DNA from: Strigamia acuminata
Lineage: Eukaryota > Arthropoda > Chilopoda > Geophilomorpha > Linotaeniidae
DNA: 64,000 nt
Direction of reading: 5' to 3'
Assembly (NCBI GenBank): GCA_949358305.1
Contig: OX442314.1
Span: 61,513,369 to 61,577,368 of the forward strand
The notes beneath the pieces were generated by a model. The model saw only the letters and a program-made list of their open reading frames with translations. It ran no database searches and was not told the DNA's origin. Made by a program: the position numbers and the translations under genes. Of the stretch, positions 40,871-53,200 are shown one piece after another (positions within the stretch are counted from its first letter, which is position 1; every line of letters starts with the position of its first letter).

Positions 40871-41542
40871 TGTTACGAATCAACTTAGATGTTTAATTGA
40901 TTTGATCTGAATTTACGCGCAGGGTGATGTTAGCGCAAATCAGTGGGCAAAGTTCGTAGATTTACTCTGTTTGTGCCATCGTCATATGCGGATATCGGAC
41001 GGTGAATAAACCTAACTCGCTGTAACACACATCATTTATATTCGACGGGCTCAGTCTCACGTTGTGGGTCTTTACGTTTAAAAAGAATGAGTATGCGCAG
41101 TGATATTCATATGCGGGTGGGCGTAGGATGTCACAGGCATGCGAAGGGATAAAAGGTGGGCAAAAAGAAGCGCTATTAAGTGTTAAATTAGAAGGTGCGC
41201 GTGTTAAAGCGCGAAATAAAGATTGACAAACTCAATTCAATCTAAGAGGTGTTAACTCGTTGAGAGAAGTATGAGAAGTGTGGATTATGGATAAAAGTAG
41301 CGACCAGGTAAACATGAGTCATGTGACCAGGTCGATTGGAGTGGGTGAGGGGGTGGAAGGTATAAAATAAGGTTAATTGTTGGAAATAATAATATGCGCG
41401 CAATGAAGCTGCGCATATATTTAGAGATGATTCATCGATGTTAGATGAAAAGAAAGATTGGGAAAAAATAAGAAAACTTAAGATTGGGTCAGTCTAAGTT
41501 AGAAATGAATAAAAAAGAAGGGTGGGTAACCTGCCCGTGACA
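40871..41542 (-). repeat. 5' LTR of B2
   Basis: 672 bp, followed on the minus strand by a 4-base spacer and the PBS. The right flank starts with the target duplication CACT at 41543. Confidence 0.95.
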
Positions 41543-42917
41543 CACTTGTATAAAGAATTGACAATGTTTGAAACCAATAAAAACTACAAAAACACACTTG
41601 TAAAAAACCCAAAACAACCCCCAGAATGAATTATTTGACTCAAATTAACCCTAAAACAGTCTTGGAGGTCGTGCAGACGACAGAGTCGGATCGGAAGGTT
41701 GCTAAAACCTGACGCCAAAACTAGCAATGGGACAGCTAGTTAGAAAACAGCTTTTTCATCAATCATGAACGCTGAAAACCTCACCCAGGGGTAGAAAATG
41801 ATGGAGAGAACGTTTTCGCCATCTAAAACGGTCTAAAACGGGTCTAAAATGCCTAAACCGGCGCCTGGAACGTGGCGCAGTTGTTGGGTCAAATATTGTC
41901 AAAAATCAGTGGAAATTTGTCAAATACTGGCAAAAATCTGCTGAAATTTGTCAAAAATTGCCAAATTTTGGCGCAAGTTACGTGAGGTTTGCGCGCATCC
42001 AACTATGACGAAAAATCCATGCGTGTGCACGCGCGATTTACTGGCGCGTTGGAAGCGTTAAAATAAATTTTTCCAATATCTAACACAATTTGCACCGAAT
42101 TATGGCAATTTTTGACAAATTTACATGGATTTTTGCCAGTATTTGACAAATTTCCACGGATTTTTGACAATATTTGACAAATTCCAGACAAATTTCAGAC
42201 AAATTTCAATTAATTTTAGAAATTTTATGAGAAATTTCAGCAAATGTTTGAGGATTGAGGAAATCTTCTGAAATTTGTCAAATATAGGCAAAAATCTTCT
42301 GAAATTTGTCAAATACAGGCAAAAATCTGCTGAAATTTGTCAAAAATTGCCCAAATTCCGTGCAAGTTTTGCAAGTTTTGCGCGCATCAAATCGTATGCG
42401 CGCCTATACTATTGCACGAGCGCATTGACGCGTGATGAACACCGACCACGTTTACGAAGTGAATTCGAGCTACAAAAGTATCGAGTCGCCATTCTATGAT
42501 GGAAAAAAAAATTAAGTGTAAACAAACAAAATAAAAACTTTAATATACAAGAAACGTACAATTCCACTCAACTTTGTTTCAAATTTTATTTATTGGATCA
42601 TTGAAAATAAACAGTAGTGTTGTGCACTGTACGCTTAAGTGTATACCGGCGATGCGTTGTTTTGTGGTGGGGATTTGCCTCGATATTTGATCTTTTCTCT
42701 TTGTTTGCAATATTTTTTTGGCCTTTTTTGTTGATTTTTCGGTTTGAAATTGTTTTTTTCCGGTGTAATTTAAGTGGTAGAAGGTTGTTGGCGTGTGTTG
42801 AGGGTAATTTTGGCGGTTTTTGGGTCGAGATTAGTGTTTTCTGCGATTTTTTATCGGTATTTGGGGTTTGATGCAGCGGATAGCGCATGCGAATCGCCGT
42901 CGACCGTAGCATTAGCA
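41543..42917 (+). repeat. 1686-bp tandem repeat, unit 3, right part (truncated)
   Basis: Continues unit 3 after B2, starting with the duplicated CACT, and matches units 1 and 2 until the string CATTAGCAA. After 42917 the last ~180 bases of the unit, including the terminal hairpin, are absent. Confidence 0.92.
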
Positions 42918-43372
42918 AGTGCGCGCGCAAGTTAAATGTGTACAGGACTGTGAGAAAATAAAACGTGTGTGGAAGAGTAAATGTTCTTTGGTGATCGCCA
43001 TGAGTTCGTACTTTGTCGTGGGCGCGAAATGTGTGTGATATATATGCTACTATGCGTGATGTAGCGCCGTCAGCGCGTTTCAGCACGCGATGTAGCGCCA
43101 TGAGCGCGTCCAAATGCGTACAGGTGTTCGACAGATGTGCCAGGGCTTCACGTGCATACACGAAACATAAACATGAAGAAAACAGAAAAAACCGTTGTGT
43201 GTGATGTTTATAAAGACACATTACACAAAGAATACTACTCTTCATACAAAAAGCAATAAACTTTATACATATTGCAATAAACTTACAAAATGGTAAAAAT
43301 AAAATACTGGAAAACATGGCCTTGAATAATAGTGGAAAACATGGCGTACTGCCTTGAATACCCCCTTGAATA
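42918..43372. other. Intergenic sequence without recognisable gene
   Basis: GC-alternating (GCGCGC) start, then mixed sequence with small local duplications, e.g. GATGTAGCGCC twice near 43059-43100. A long minus-strand open frame across 42598-43452 spans three unrelated repeat contexts and is not credible as a gene. Confidence 0.5.
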
Positions 43373-44407
43373 CGTCGCACCGCATCATCTCGCCTCACTT
43401 CCCGTCTTGGAAATAAATAAACGCCCCGGCGTTTATTCGAGGCAATGTCCAACTTGGGCTTTCATTCGCGCCTCACATCCCGCCTTGGTAATAAATAAAC
43501 GCCCCGGCGTTTATTCGAGGCACATCACCCACACCTCCCCGGCGTTCAAACGAGTAGCTGCGCGTATTTGACCCCGGTTTTTATTCTTTCAAATTGTCGT
43601 GTGTTTTCAAAGTTCTTAATTTGTTCAAAAACAAACAAAATGGCTATTTGTTGATTTTTAATTGATTTTATCGATTTCTGTTCGTTTTTTGCTGGTTTTT
43701 AATCGATTTTTCTGTATTTTTGATCAATTTTTGCCAATTGTAATCGTTATTTGTCATTCTGAATTGATTATTGTCAGGTTTCAGTCGATTTTTGTCGATT
43801 TCTGATCAATGTTTATACATTTCTTATCATTTTGTGTAGATTTCTGTTGAATTTTAATCATATTTCTTCGTTTTTATTCAATTTTTGTCCCATGCTCCGC
43901 GATCAGTTCGAATAATTGACACCATACTGTGCTTTTACTCATATTCAAGATGGCGTCGCAAACTCAAGGTCGAATTCCGCTGAATTCATTTATTGCGACT
44001 GTTTGCGCTCCATACATGCGAAAAGGATTATGGGAAAAATCCTCAATGCAGGTCATTTTGGTGTCAAATGAGCGAGGAAGGCTGGAGATAAGGAAAATTG
44101 GTGAAATTTCAAAAAAAAGCTAAACAATCAAAATTTACATGAAGCTCAATTTTTCTAACTGGAAATGCATGTATCGTCAATTTCGGGATATTTTAGGGGT
44201 GAAATTGACTGGGAAGGGACCCCCACATTCCCCATGCGTCAACGCCCGCGTTGACGAAATTCAAATCCAGGTTTTCACACAGCCCCACGTTATTTTCGGG
44301 TTCCAATTGCCGTATTGCCGTATTGCCTCAAATAAACGCCGGGGCGTTTATTAATTTTCATTAATTTTCCAGACCGGAAATGAGGCGAGGTGATGCGGTA
44401 CGATGCA
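43373..44407. mobile_element. Inverted-repeat element, possibly a non-autonomous DNA transposon
   Basis: The left end (43373-43445) and right end (44324-44407, reverse complement) match over about 75 bases, including ACCGCATCA, CTCGCCTCA and the palindrome AATAAACGCC-CC-GGCGTTTATT (43416-43437 against 44331-44352). The left end is duplicated in tandem, with a second palindrome at 43494-43515. The ~800-bp interior is AT-rich and without a gene. Outer borders and target duplication are not certain. Confidence 0.6.
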
Positions 44408-45540
44408 AAATTGCGAGATGTAGTTTGCTTTATTTGTTAAAACAAATTAGGCGTCACTAATTCACCTGTATTAGGGTTTCAATGTGTGAAATTTCAAAAT
44501 TTATCGGTTCCGTCAAAACGCCATTGAAAAGTTACATTTTTATAACGTTTCAATGATGAAAACGGCCATTTTTGATGAAAAACAGCCATTTTTTATAGAA
44601 AAAACGACGAAGAAAGCCATTTTCACTATGAAAAATAGCTGAAAATGACCATTTTGACGAAAAACGGCCATTTTTACTACGAAAAATGGCTAAAAATGCC
44701 ACTTGAGTGAGTGCAAGTACATTTGGTGATGTACTATCGCGAGCGCGCGCGTTTTTGTGCAGTACAATGTGCTGATTAAACCAACAGCATTATAGAGTGA
44801 TTACATTGTTCATTTGTGTTTTTAAGTTACAAAATGGTACAAAATCATAAAATAAACTTGTAAAGTGCAATTTCTGCGGATTGATCAAAATCCGCAAAAT
44901 CCGCCGCAAAATTGCGAACAGGGGATCAGCATATAGGCAGCCGTAATGTTAAAAATGGGGTCCCTTTCGCACTCCGCAAAATCCGCATGCGCGCCATAAG
45001 GTTAAGCACTCCAGAAGCGTGTGTCGCACGCGTCGGCGCGCCGCTAAAAACATCCGATGTGACAGTGCCCATGCGGGTTGGACGTGCATGTGGGCGCGTG
45101 TGGGCGCTTGATTTACTGGCGCGTTGGACGAGTTTTAAAAAAATTCTCCAAAATCTGACAAAACTTGCAACGATTTTTAACGACATTTAATAAATTTCCA
45201 CAGATTTTAAGCAATGTTTTACACAAGCCCGTCTAAAAGGGCAGAAATATCTCGTATAATGTTGCTGCAATTCTGTAGAAATTTGTCAGATATTGACAAA
45301 ATTCGGTGACGGGCGGAAGCGCGATTCCCGGGCGGAAGAGAAAGAGAGGGGGGACGGCCGGGGCTCCCGCCGACGGGGCGGAGGGGCGAGCGCACTGTTC
45401 ACGCATGTGGGCGCGTGTGGGCGCTCGATTTACTGGCGGGTTGCACTAGTTTCAAAAAAATTTCCCAATATCTGACAAATTTGCATCGAATCATGGCAAT
45501 ATTTGACAACACTTGCACAGATTTTTAACAACATTCATCG
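44408..45540. repeat. Region of degenerate short repeats, including relatives of the 1686-bp unit
   Basis: 44555-44705 holds repeated GGCCATTTTT/AAAAATGG-type motifs. Two segments, about 45085-45215 and 45402-45535, start with GTGGGCGCGTGTGGGCGC, continue with GATTTACTGGCG and then resemble the middle of the 1686-bp unit (unit 1, from about 24180). Between them is a GC-rich patch (45300-45410). No gene seen. Confidence 0.6.
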
Positions 45541-47115
45541 GTGAGTTCGTTGATGAATTCGCTTTACCCCGATGAATCTCGCGCGACGGCAACCCTGCGA
45601 AAATACCAAATCTCGTATGGATAATAAACACGGCGAAAACCGTCTATCGGCATTCTCAGCATTCCCCCGGACATTTTCCGGACGAGTTTGGCCCGGCCGA
45701 AATCCGAGGAATAGTCACCCCCAATATGCGGATTTTGCGGATGCATCCGCTTCCGAAGGATAGGAAAGCTAATAGGCCCAGCATCCGTGCCAGAAGAGAA
45801 TTTTTACATATGAGGGAGGCGCTTCACATAAGCATTTTACTGTCACATTTGCCATAACTCTGGAAGTTAAGTTTTTGAAGCCCCATTTACTTTTTCTTAA
45901 TTTAAAAAACAAGCCTGCAGTCAATACTATGTCATATGTCACAATTTGTGAAACTTATATTCTCCAGTTTATGCACACGTTTGTGTTATATTTGTTGAAA
46001 TACTGTTATTTAGTGGTGTAAACAGTTGGAATTTGCAGTGGTTTGGAAAAACAGTCATTATGAAATAAAAGCACACATGATGTCATCAGGTCTGAAGCAA
46101 AACATAGAGTGAGTGTTTATTATAAGTCACATGACTCCTTAAAGTATACAGCGCCACCTTTAGGTTAAATAAGTAAACACATTACAAATAAAGCCGCAGC
46201 CACTCGTGCAGTTAATTGCAAACAAAGTACATGATCGGTTAAAGCAAACAACAGTATCGTTTGATGATACGATACGAATAAATACACACAAGGTCTACAA
46301 TAACTAACAATATTGTCGTCTGCTATTAAAACTGACATATATTGTTTGTTCCTGGTTATAATGTTAGGATTTTATTATGTTTTTTGTAAAAAACAAATCA
46401 AATAAAGACCATTAATTGATTTGTTCTCTCCATGTAATTTCTGTAATGATATCGAGGGAAAATAGTCTCAAATCATGTGTTTTTCTCTCACTTTCACTTC
46501 AATAAAAATGGCGGACGTATCATGCCACATATCCGCATTTTTGCAACCAAGTTTCAACGTTTATTCCAATGCTTTTTGCCACCAAATTTTTAACAGATAT
46601 TACCAAACATGTTAATTTATTTTGAGTTTTATTATTAATATGATTTCGCATTTTAGTCACTTGATTTTTCGTAAAGTTACGGCAACGTAGCGGAAACGTT
46701 ACGGAGCGGATAAGACACCGCGCGTAAAAGGAACTTATGCAGATACGAAACTTCTTTTTAAGTCTTTAATCATTTATTTATATTTTTTTATTCGCCTCCA
46801 TTTAATTTTTTTTTATTTTTAGAAACTACAAAAGGCCCTTATCCGCCCTACAAAATGACTAACAAAACTGAGTGCAAGGATGTAAAAATATTTCCTGGCG
46901 GTAGTATTAATAGGTTTTGGTGCAAACCTCTGCACGAAAAGGAACCAACACTTGCGACGCGAATTAACCAACATTATAAAGGAATATCGGTAAATTTTGT
47001 CAAAAAAAGGTTTAAAGAGTATCCTTACTGGGAGTGGTTACGTTCACGTCCGACATGAACGTATTGTTTTCATGACATGCTGTGATTAGTTGAGATCAAC
47101 AAAAAACTTTAAATT
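45541..47115. other. Sequence of unknown nature before element B3
   Basis: Mixed, mostly AT-rich DNA without recognised repeats or domains. The only candidate coding piece is a possible terminal exon at 46823-47058, listed separately. Confidence 0.5.
46823..47058 (+). CDS. Possible terminal exon of an unknown gene
   Basis: A pyrimidine-rich tract ending TTTTATTTTTAG (46822) is followed by about 77 open codons to the stop at 47056-47058. The peptide has a plausible composition (Trp, Cys, His and basic residues spread through) and does not look like a shadow of another gene. It includes an internal Met at 46855. No family is recognised and no upstream exon could be found. It may be a real exon, a transposon remnant or chance. 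Confidence 0.25.
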
Positions 47116-48157
47116 TGTCACGGTCCTGACTTTGAGCAGTAGAAATTTTCAAAATTTTGAGCGCATTTTGCGCCTTCCTTTTAATTTTCCCCTAATTTTA
47201 TTGAGAAATTGTTCTAATTCCTTTAATTTATTTTATTTTTCCCAAATCTAAATTTATTATTTTGTTCTATATTATTTTCCTTATCTTTGACATTTATCTT
47301 TGATTTGGCCTGGTTTTGGTCACCCCATCCAGACAATTCATGAGAATTCTGCAATAAGTTGATATAATCGCGCTTTAAATTTGCATATTTCACCCCTGAT
47401 CGCCTGTTTTCTGCCCAGTCCCCATTGGGAATTGACTTGGCCTTTGACATGTGATCAGAGGTGACTTGTTCTGTCAAGACAACTTGGACAGAGAGAATAA
47501 TTTTCGCCTTCGACTAGTCAACATCTTCTGTCTCAACTGGAAGATTTCCAAGTGCGATTTATGTTGCGTCTCAACGCATACGGTCACATTGCAGCCCGAA
47601 TTCTCATGGTTGGCTATCTAACCACAACCTTTATTATTTGCCCATTATTTGCGTACAAATTACTGGAAAAGCGGCGTATTCGACGGTCTTAATTCGTCAA
47701 TACATTTTATGCCACGACTGTGACTTCCTCCTCAGCCTAGACATTTTGAACTCATACTCGTCTCAATTGCGTATTCATTTCATTATCGACGGTTCGACGA
47801 CGTTGTCTGCGGTTTGGTACCTGTTTGCGCGTTCACCCAACGTTTGCGCGTGTCCAGGAGAAGAAATATACTCTTCGTAAGTACGCCTAGCATATGACGA
47901 CATTTTCCCTAGTGAAGAGCGATATTTTGGTCTTAAATTCGAAGTATCAACGTTCGCCATTTTGTACGGCGCCCGAATTGAATCCTGCACCCATAAAATA
48001 CAGATTTCACGAATAGACGCTGTCTTAACCTAGCTACCACCCCCGGCAAAGTTTTAAGAGTTGCAGCGCCTGCGAACCTAAATTTTCTGGTTATTACAAT
48101 CCCTGGAAATTCTTAAATTTCCAAAACCATTGTTAAAAAGTCGACTACGACGTGACA
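47116..48157 (+). repeat. 5' LTR of B3
   Basis: 1042 bp, starting TGTCACGG and ending CGTGACA; the ends form a perfect 7-bp inverted repeat. It is followed by a 4-base gap and the PBS. The first eight bases equal those of the B1/B2 LTR; the remainder is different. The 3' LTR is outside the window, so the borders rest on the terminal pattern and the PBS. Confidence 0.78.
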
Positions 48158-48161
48158 ATCT

Positions 48162-48179
48162 TGGCGAGCTAGACAGGAT
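48162..48179 (+). other. Primer binding site of B3
   Basis: TGGCGAGCTAGACAGGAT, four bases after the LTR. It matches the B2 site except for two bases in the middle, so both probably use the same or sister tRNAs. Confidence 0.75.
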
Positions 48180-48307
48180 TCAACTCGAAACGTGTTCTAA
48201 GAGAACACAAACCACCATTTTCTTCAGTGAAGACTACGCAAGTATAGGTCGTTATATTTATTTAATTAATTACTTATTTTTGCCGGCACACATATTATTA
48301 TTTCAAC

Positions 48308-50224
48308 ATGGCTTCACGCGACACTTTGTCGCAATCCAGTGTTTCGGACGTAGAAGCCGAACAAGCGCATACTTTGCCACTTCCAGACTCACCTGTCCAT
48401 GAGCCAGACCAACAGCAGGATCTATTGGTACAACCAATATCCACAGACGTACCATTTTCCAATCCTTGGAGGACATATGCTCAAATGGAAGCGGATCAAC
48501 TCCAACATGAACGGGAAGCGGCTGCGGCACGGGATCAATGGGAGGAAAATAGACGCCATTTGCAGGAATCACTCATGGAAAGAAGACGAGTTGTGGACGG
48601 GATGCGAGCGGTTCGAGAAGAGATTCAACGAGGACCGCCGCCTCCTTATCAACCCGTATTTATGCAACCGGAACCACAGCAACATCGAAGGAGTCCACCT
48701 GCATTGACGATGGAAGCATTGATGAGAGTATTACGAGAGGATAGAAGGGAGTTACAACACGAACTTCGCCAGGAGTTGCTCGAATCGATGAGGCAAATTA
48801 GGCGCGAGCTGAACGACAGAGTGGAGGAATTTATCCATTCGCACAACGAGCGAACTCAGCCTGAACCACCAGCACCAGAAGCAGGTTCAGGGGCCACACG
48901 TCGTGGTCGAGAGGGCGCTCGGGGAGCCGACTTTTCTTTTGGAGATACTGGACGTGCGTCAGGACCACGACGCACTGGCTCTTATTCTCCGAGACGACGC
49001 CAACAACATTCACAACAGGGAGACACGACTTTCAATGTTCCACGGGACCCACCATCAGATCCTAATCCGGATTCCGCTCAAAGAGGTAGTCAAGGCATAC
49101 CACTCAGCGCCTCAAGACAGCAGCCTCACACGAGATCTCAACTCTCGTTGGAGTCGGAAGATCAGCGTCAAGCCGCTCAGGTTGGAAGGTATAAACTTAA
49201 AGTTGAAAAAATTCCATACTTTGATCCGGATGAAGCTACTTTCGACACAGTCGACTTGTTCCTAGGTAAGCTATATGCGCATATGTTTACCATGGGAGCA
49301 CCGGAAGGAATATATTTAAAAGTATACGTGGTTCTCGCGCTCCGAAATAGAGCGCAACGTTGGTGGATGGCTCTAACTCCAAAACCAAACAATTGGGAGG
49401 ACTTTGAATTAGTTTTCAGGCAGGTATTTTCCATTAATTCAGCTTTAGCTAATGTTAAGTTGTCTCAGCGCAAACAAAAGCCAGGGGAATCAACTATGTC
49501 GTTCCTCAGCGAGATGATTCATTATTTAAATATTGCTGGATACAAGGACAAGGGCTTGCAGTGGGAACGAGTTCAGGGCATGATGCAAACTCAAGTCGTA
49601 CAATTAATGCGCTCTTGGTGCATCAGGACGATCGACGACGCAGTCAAAATGGGCAACGACGTCGATAATCGCCTTCAGTTGGATTCGTTGCGGACTTTCG
49701 AGTACAAACAGTGCGGAGTTTCGGACTAGGATATGCCTTTACCCGCAGGAGTGGGTCCTGCCACACGTACCAAAACAGAGGAGGAGAAGTTAAATCAACA
49801 ATCTACTTCGTCCAGGTCTGGTCGTTTTTCAAGATTCAACAAAGTATTTACAGCATTGCTCGAGGACATGTCGGCCTGCGCACTCGATCCAGAGGATCCC
49901 AACAGCGAGGAAACCAATAAGGACCCGCCAAAGGAGTCTGCATCAGCGGCAGCACAAAGGTCTGATGTCCACGCCATGAATGCGACTACCACGCCAACAC
50001 CTAGAACGGATACACAGCACACATGTCCCAAGGACGTTGTCATTTTTCCAGCCGCTAAAGAAGCGCCTTCAGAGCCAAAGCTCCCGAAGAATGCTATGTG
50101 GAGAAAAACACCAACGGACAAATGGTACATGTCTGACAGGCAATCATGGAGGCCTGTGTGCCCCGTTTGTGGCAAGGAATGGATTCGTCAGTCGGGAAAC
50201 GCAAGCGGCCTGCTCAAAGCATGA
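48308..50224 (+). CDS. gag: gag of B3, with an in-frame amber codon
   Basis: ATG at 48308. The frame is open except for TAG at 49727-49729 and ends with TGA at 50222-50224 (638 residues if the TAG is read through). N-terminal Gln/Arg-rich and coiled-coil-like region, then a disordered Ser/Pro-rich part, and a retrotransposon-gag capsid domain (about nt 49190-49690) with RAQRWW and ERVQGMMQ patterns close to those of B2. The tail (49733-50221) carries the conserved Trp-rich stretch and CPVC pair. At the amber position B2 has CAG (Gln), so a simple C-to-T change is likely. Alternatively, readthrough could produce a short and a long Gag. The capsid domain lies wholly upstream of the TAG. Confidence 0.85.
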
Positions 50225-50226
50225 GT
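50218..50226 (+). promoter_or_regulatory. gag-pol stop/start overlap (ATGA) in B3
   Basis: GCATGAG: pol ATG (50221) and gag TGA (50222-50224) overlap, exactly as in B1/B2 though the surrounding sequence has diverged. This conservation argues for termination-reinitiation. Confidence 0.6.
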
Positions 50227-53200
50227 CCAGAGAGTGGGTCGGATACAAACATCAAGGACTCTACTGAGAAGAAGACTGAAGAATCACCAGACATCGATGG
50301 AAGTACAAAACCGTCTACTCCGACACCAGAGGCGCCATCTGCTGTTCGAGAAGACAACAACAAATCATTAACCCCGTCTACGGACATTAAATTAACTACA
50401 TTAATCAAATCAGATTCAAGTAAATCAAAAATAAAAACACCTGGTGTCGTAACACCACAACTAACAAAATCAGCGCAACTTTCGTCTGTGAAAGCCAAGG
50501 AAACCCCCAAAAAACCAACTTCGTTGACAACGCAGAGTGAGACGTTGCAAACAAACTTCGTTCTTTTGTCGCCCGAGGAATTGCAAAAATCCGAAGAGCC
50601 AAGAATCGAAATTACGAAGACTGATCGCTTCAACAGAGAAGCACCATACATCAAAATAACATGGGCTAACGTGAGTTTTGTCGCACTTTTGGATTCAGGC
50701 GCTCAGACATGTGTAATGTCAGAGTCATTATTTAACAAACTTAAAGCCAATATGGGTTTGGAATTGCTCGAACTTCACGAAACAGTGCGTACAGCGGCCG
50801 ATGACAAAATTCCAGTTAAGGGATCTGTTAAACTGTCGGTGCGCGCACCTTTGGCCGTTATTTCTTTCATTTGTTTAATTATACCCAAAACATCAGAAGA
50901 CCTTCTGCTGGGAAGAGATTTCTGCAGAGCGGTTGGTCTGTGCACAGACTTTGAATTGTGCCAGTGGTATTTGAAGGGATCGCCAGAGCGAAGACAATTC
51001 ATGACTTTAGAACAAGCTAACAAGTCAGAATCTGTTCTTTTATTTCCCATCAAGAAACCCGATGATACAAAGGACAGCACTGGGGATGTACCCAAGGTAG
51101 TAATTAATAACATTAATTGTATTCTTCTAGAACATCGACCTTTGTCGCAAGAGATTTTCGAATATCCAAATGACGATGCTCAGCACCAAATCAAGAGGAT
51201 TCGGAATCGTACACGAGATCAGTGGTCATTTATATGGTCACCAAAGAGGAAGGATTCCATTAAAAAATCAAGAAAATTCAATTCATCATTGTTTTCGACG
51301 CTTAGCCAACGCAGACGTGCAAGACGACAGCGGAGACGCCTTTATGAATTGTCACCAACAATAAAACAACTTAACACGCAGGGAAGACAGCTTTTGCGTC
51401 GTGTGGATGAAAATGCGCTCATGGCCAGAGTACACAATCATTCAACGATTTCGGAGCCGCCTCTGGATGTTAATGTACTACAATATCAACCAAGCAGTGA
51501 TCCAACACAGCTGGATTGGATTTACGACCAGCTGTGGTCATCATTGACGGTACCCCAAATTCGTTTATTAATTCAGACTCTTCGACCAATTTCGAAAGTA
51601 TTTCGCGAGGAGGTTGGATTATGTAACAACACTCAGTTTGAAGTAAATTTAAAACCGGACTTTAGACCAATTCATGTGCCTGTAAGACCCGTTAACCCAG
51701 CAAAAAAGATGGTAATTGACGCTTATTTGGACCAGAAACTAAAACAAGGCATTATTCGTCGATCAAAAAGTGATTGTGCGGTGGCGCCTGTTGTTGTTCC
51801 AAAGAAAACTGGAGATTGGCGTACAGCTATGGATTTTAGACCGATGAATGCTCAAACTTTACCAGATGTCTACCCACTACCCGACATCGATAATATATTT
51901 TCTTATTTAGGAGGATCAAATTGGTTTTCGATCATAGATGGACGAGAAGCTTTCCACCAGATTGGAGTGCGTCCAGGTGACGAGAGATTTCTCGCATTTA
52001 TTACGCACAGAGGACTTTTCGAATATGTGAGAATGCCGTTTGGACCCATTAATGGCCCAGCAACTCTGCAGAGAGCCATGAACAAAACTTTGTCGAAATA
52101 TCTTTACAAGTTCGTGTTCGTTTATCTCGATGACGTCATAATTTTCAGCAAAACTTTCGAGGAGCATGTGCAACATCTCAAAATAATTCTTCAAGCCTTG
52201 GATGAAGCGGGATTCACGATGAACGCCAACAAGACGGAATTGTGCAGAACATCGCTCGAAGTTTTAGGACACATTGTGGAGGCTGGACATATTAAACCAA
52301 ACCCAAATAAGGTGACGGCAATTCAGTATTTTCCGGCGCCTACCAACATCAAAGAATTACAAAGATTCAAAGGAATGATTGGTTATTATCAGTCATTTTT
52401 CCCAAATTATTCAAAAACATGCGAGGTGTTTCGCCCCTTACTCAAAAAAGATTCCGAGTGGAAATGGACGATTCAACACCAAGAAGCATTTAATTCACTC
52501 AAGAGAGGATTGGCTGAACCAACTCTACACAGAAGATTCCCGGATTGGACCAAGCCATATATATTACAAACAGACGCCAGCTATTCAGGTTTGGGCGCTG
52601 CCCTCATGCAACTAAATGATCAAGGTGAACGAACACCAATCGCCTTTGCATCACGTGCATTGAATTCTGCTGAAAAGAATTACAGCGTCACCGAGATTGA
52701 ATGCTTAGCGGCGATTTGGGCGGTCAAGAGATTTCGTGTGTATCTTGAGATGATGAATTTTTATTTAGAAAGCGATCATTTGTCGTTAAAGTGGCTTTTC
52801 CAGCAGCGAGAACCAAAAGGACGCCTGGCACGATGGGTTTTGTCCCTCAGTGAGTATAAATTCACATTTCTTTACTGCTCAGGAGCACAGAATCGTGTTG
52901 CGGACGCCTTGAGCCGTGCGCCTGTGGAACCATCGGAACCATTGGATGCGGACGACTCGCCTCTCGTTGATGAAACATGCTACATTGCTTATTTTGACGA
53001 CCCAAATGATTGGCCAAAATTACCAATAATCAACATTATTGGAGTTGGATTGGCTGCGGCACAGCAACGAAATAACGCAGCTGTGATGACAAGAGCGCAG
53101 AGACGACAGCAACAAATTAAACCAAAATTAGGCAGGCCAAAAGGTTCTAAGAATAAGAAAAGACCGCCACCAAATTATCAGGTGTTAACCCGAGCCAGAG

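Larger units (their letters stand above)
27073..41542 (-). mobile_element. Element B2: full-length Ty3/gypsy element of the B1 family
   Basis: 14,470 bp, minus strand, with both 672-bp LTRs, PBS, gag, pol, ORF3 and polypurine tract. It is flanked by CACT duplications and inserted in unit 3 of the 1686-bp repeat. I count two differences between its LTRs (near 27250/41048 and 27371/41169). Gag carries one in-frame stop and pol one frameshift, while ORF3 is intact, so this copy could not make Gag-Pol by itself. It lies inverted to B1, and together they form an inverted repeat with arms of about 12 kb. Confidence 0.95.

Noticed and set aside
42598-43452. 284-codon minus-strand frame
   Set aside because: It spans the 1686-bp unit, the truncation junction and the inverted-repeat element; the part in unit 1 is open but the part in unit 2 is not.
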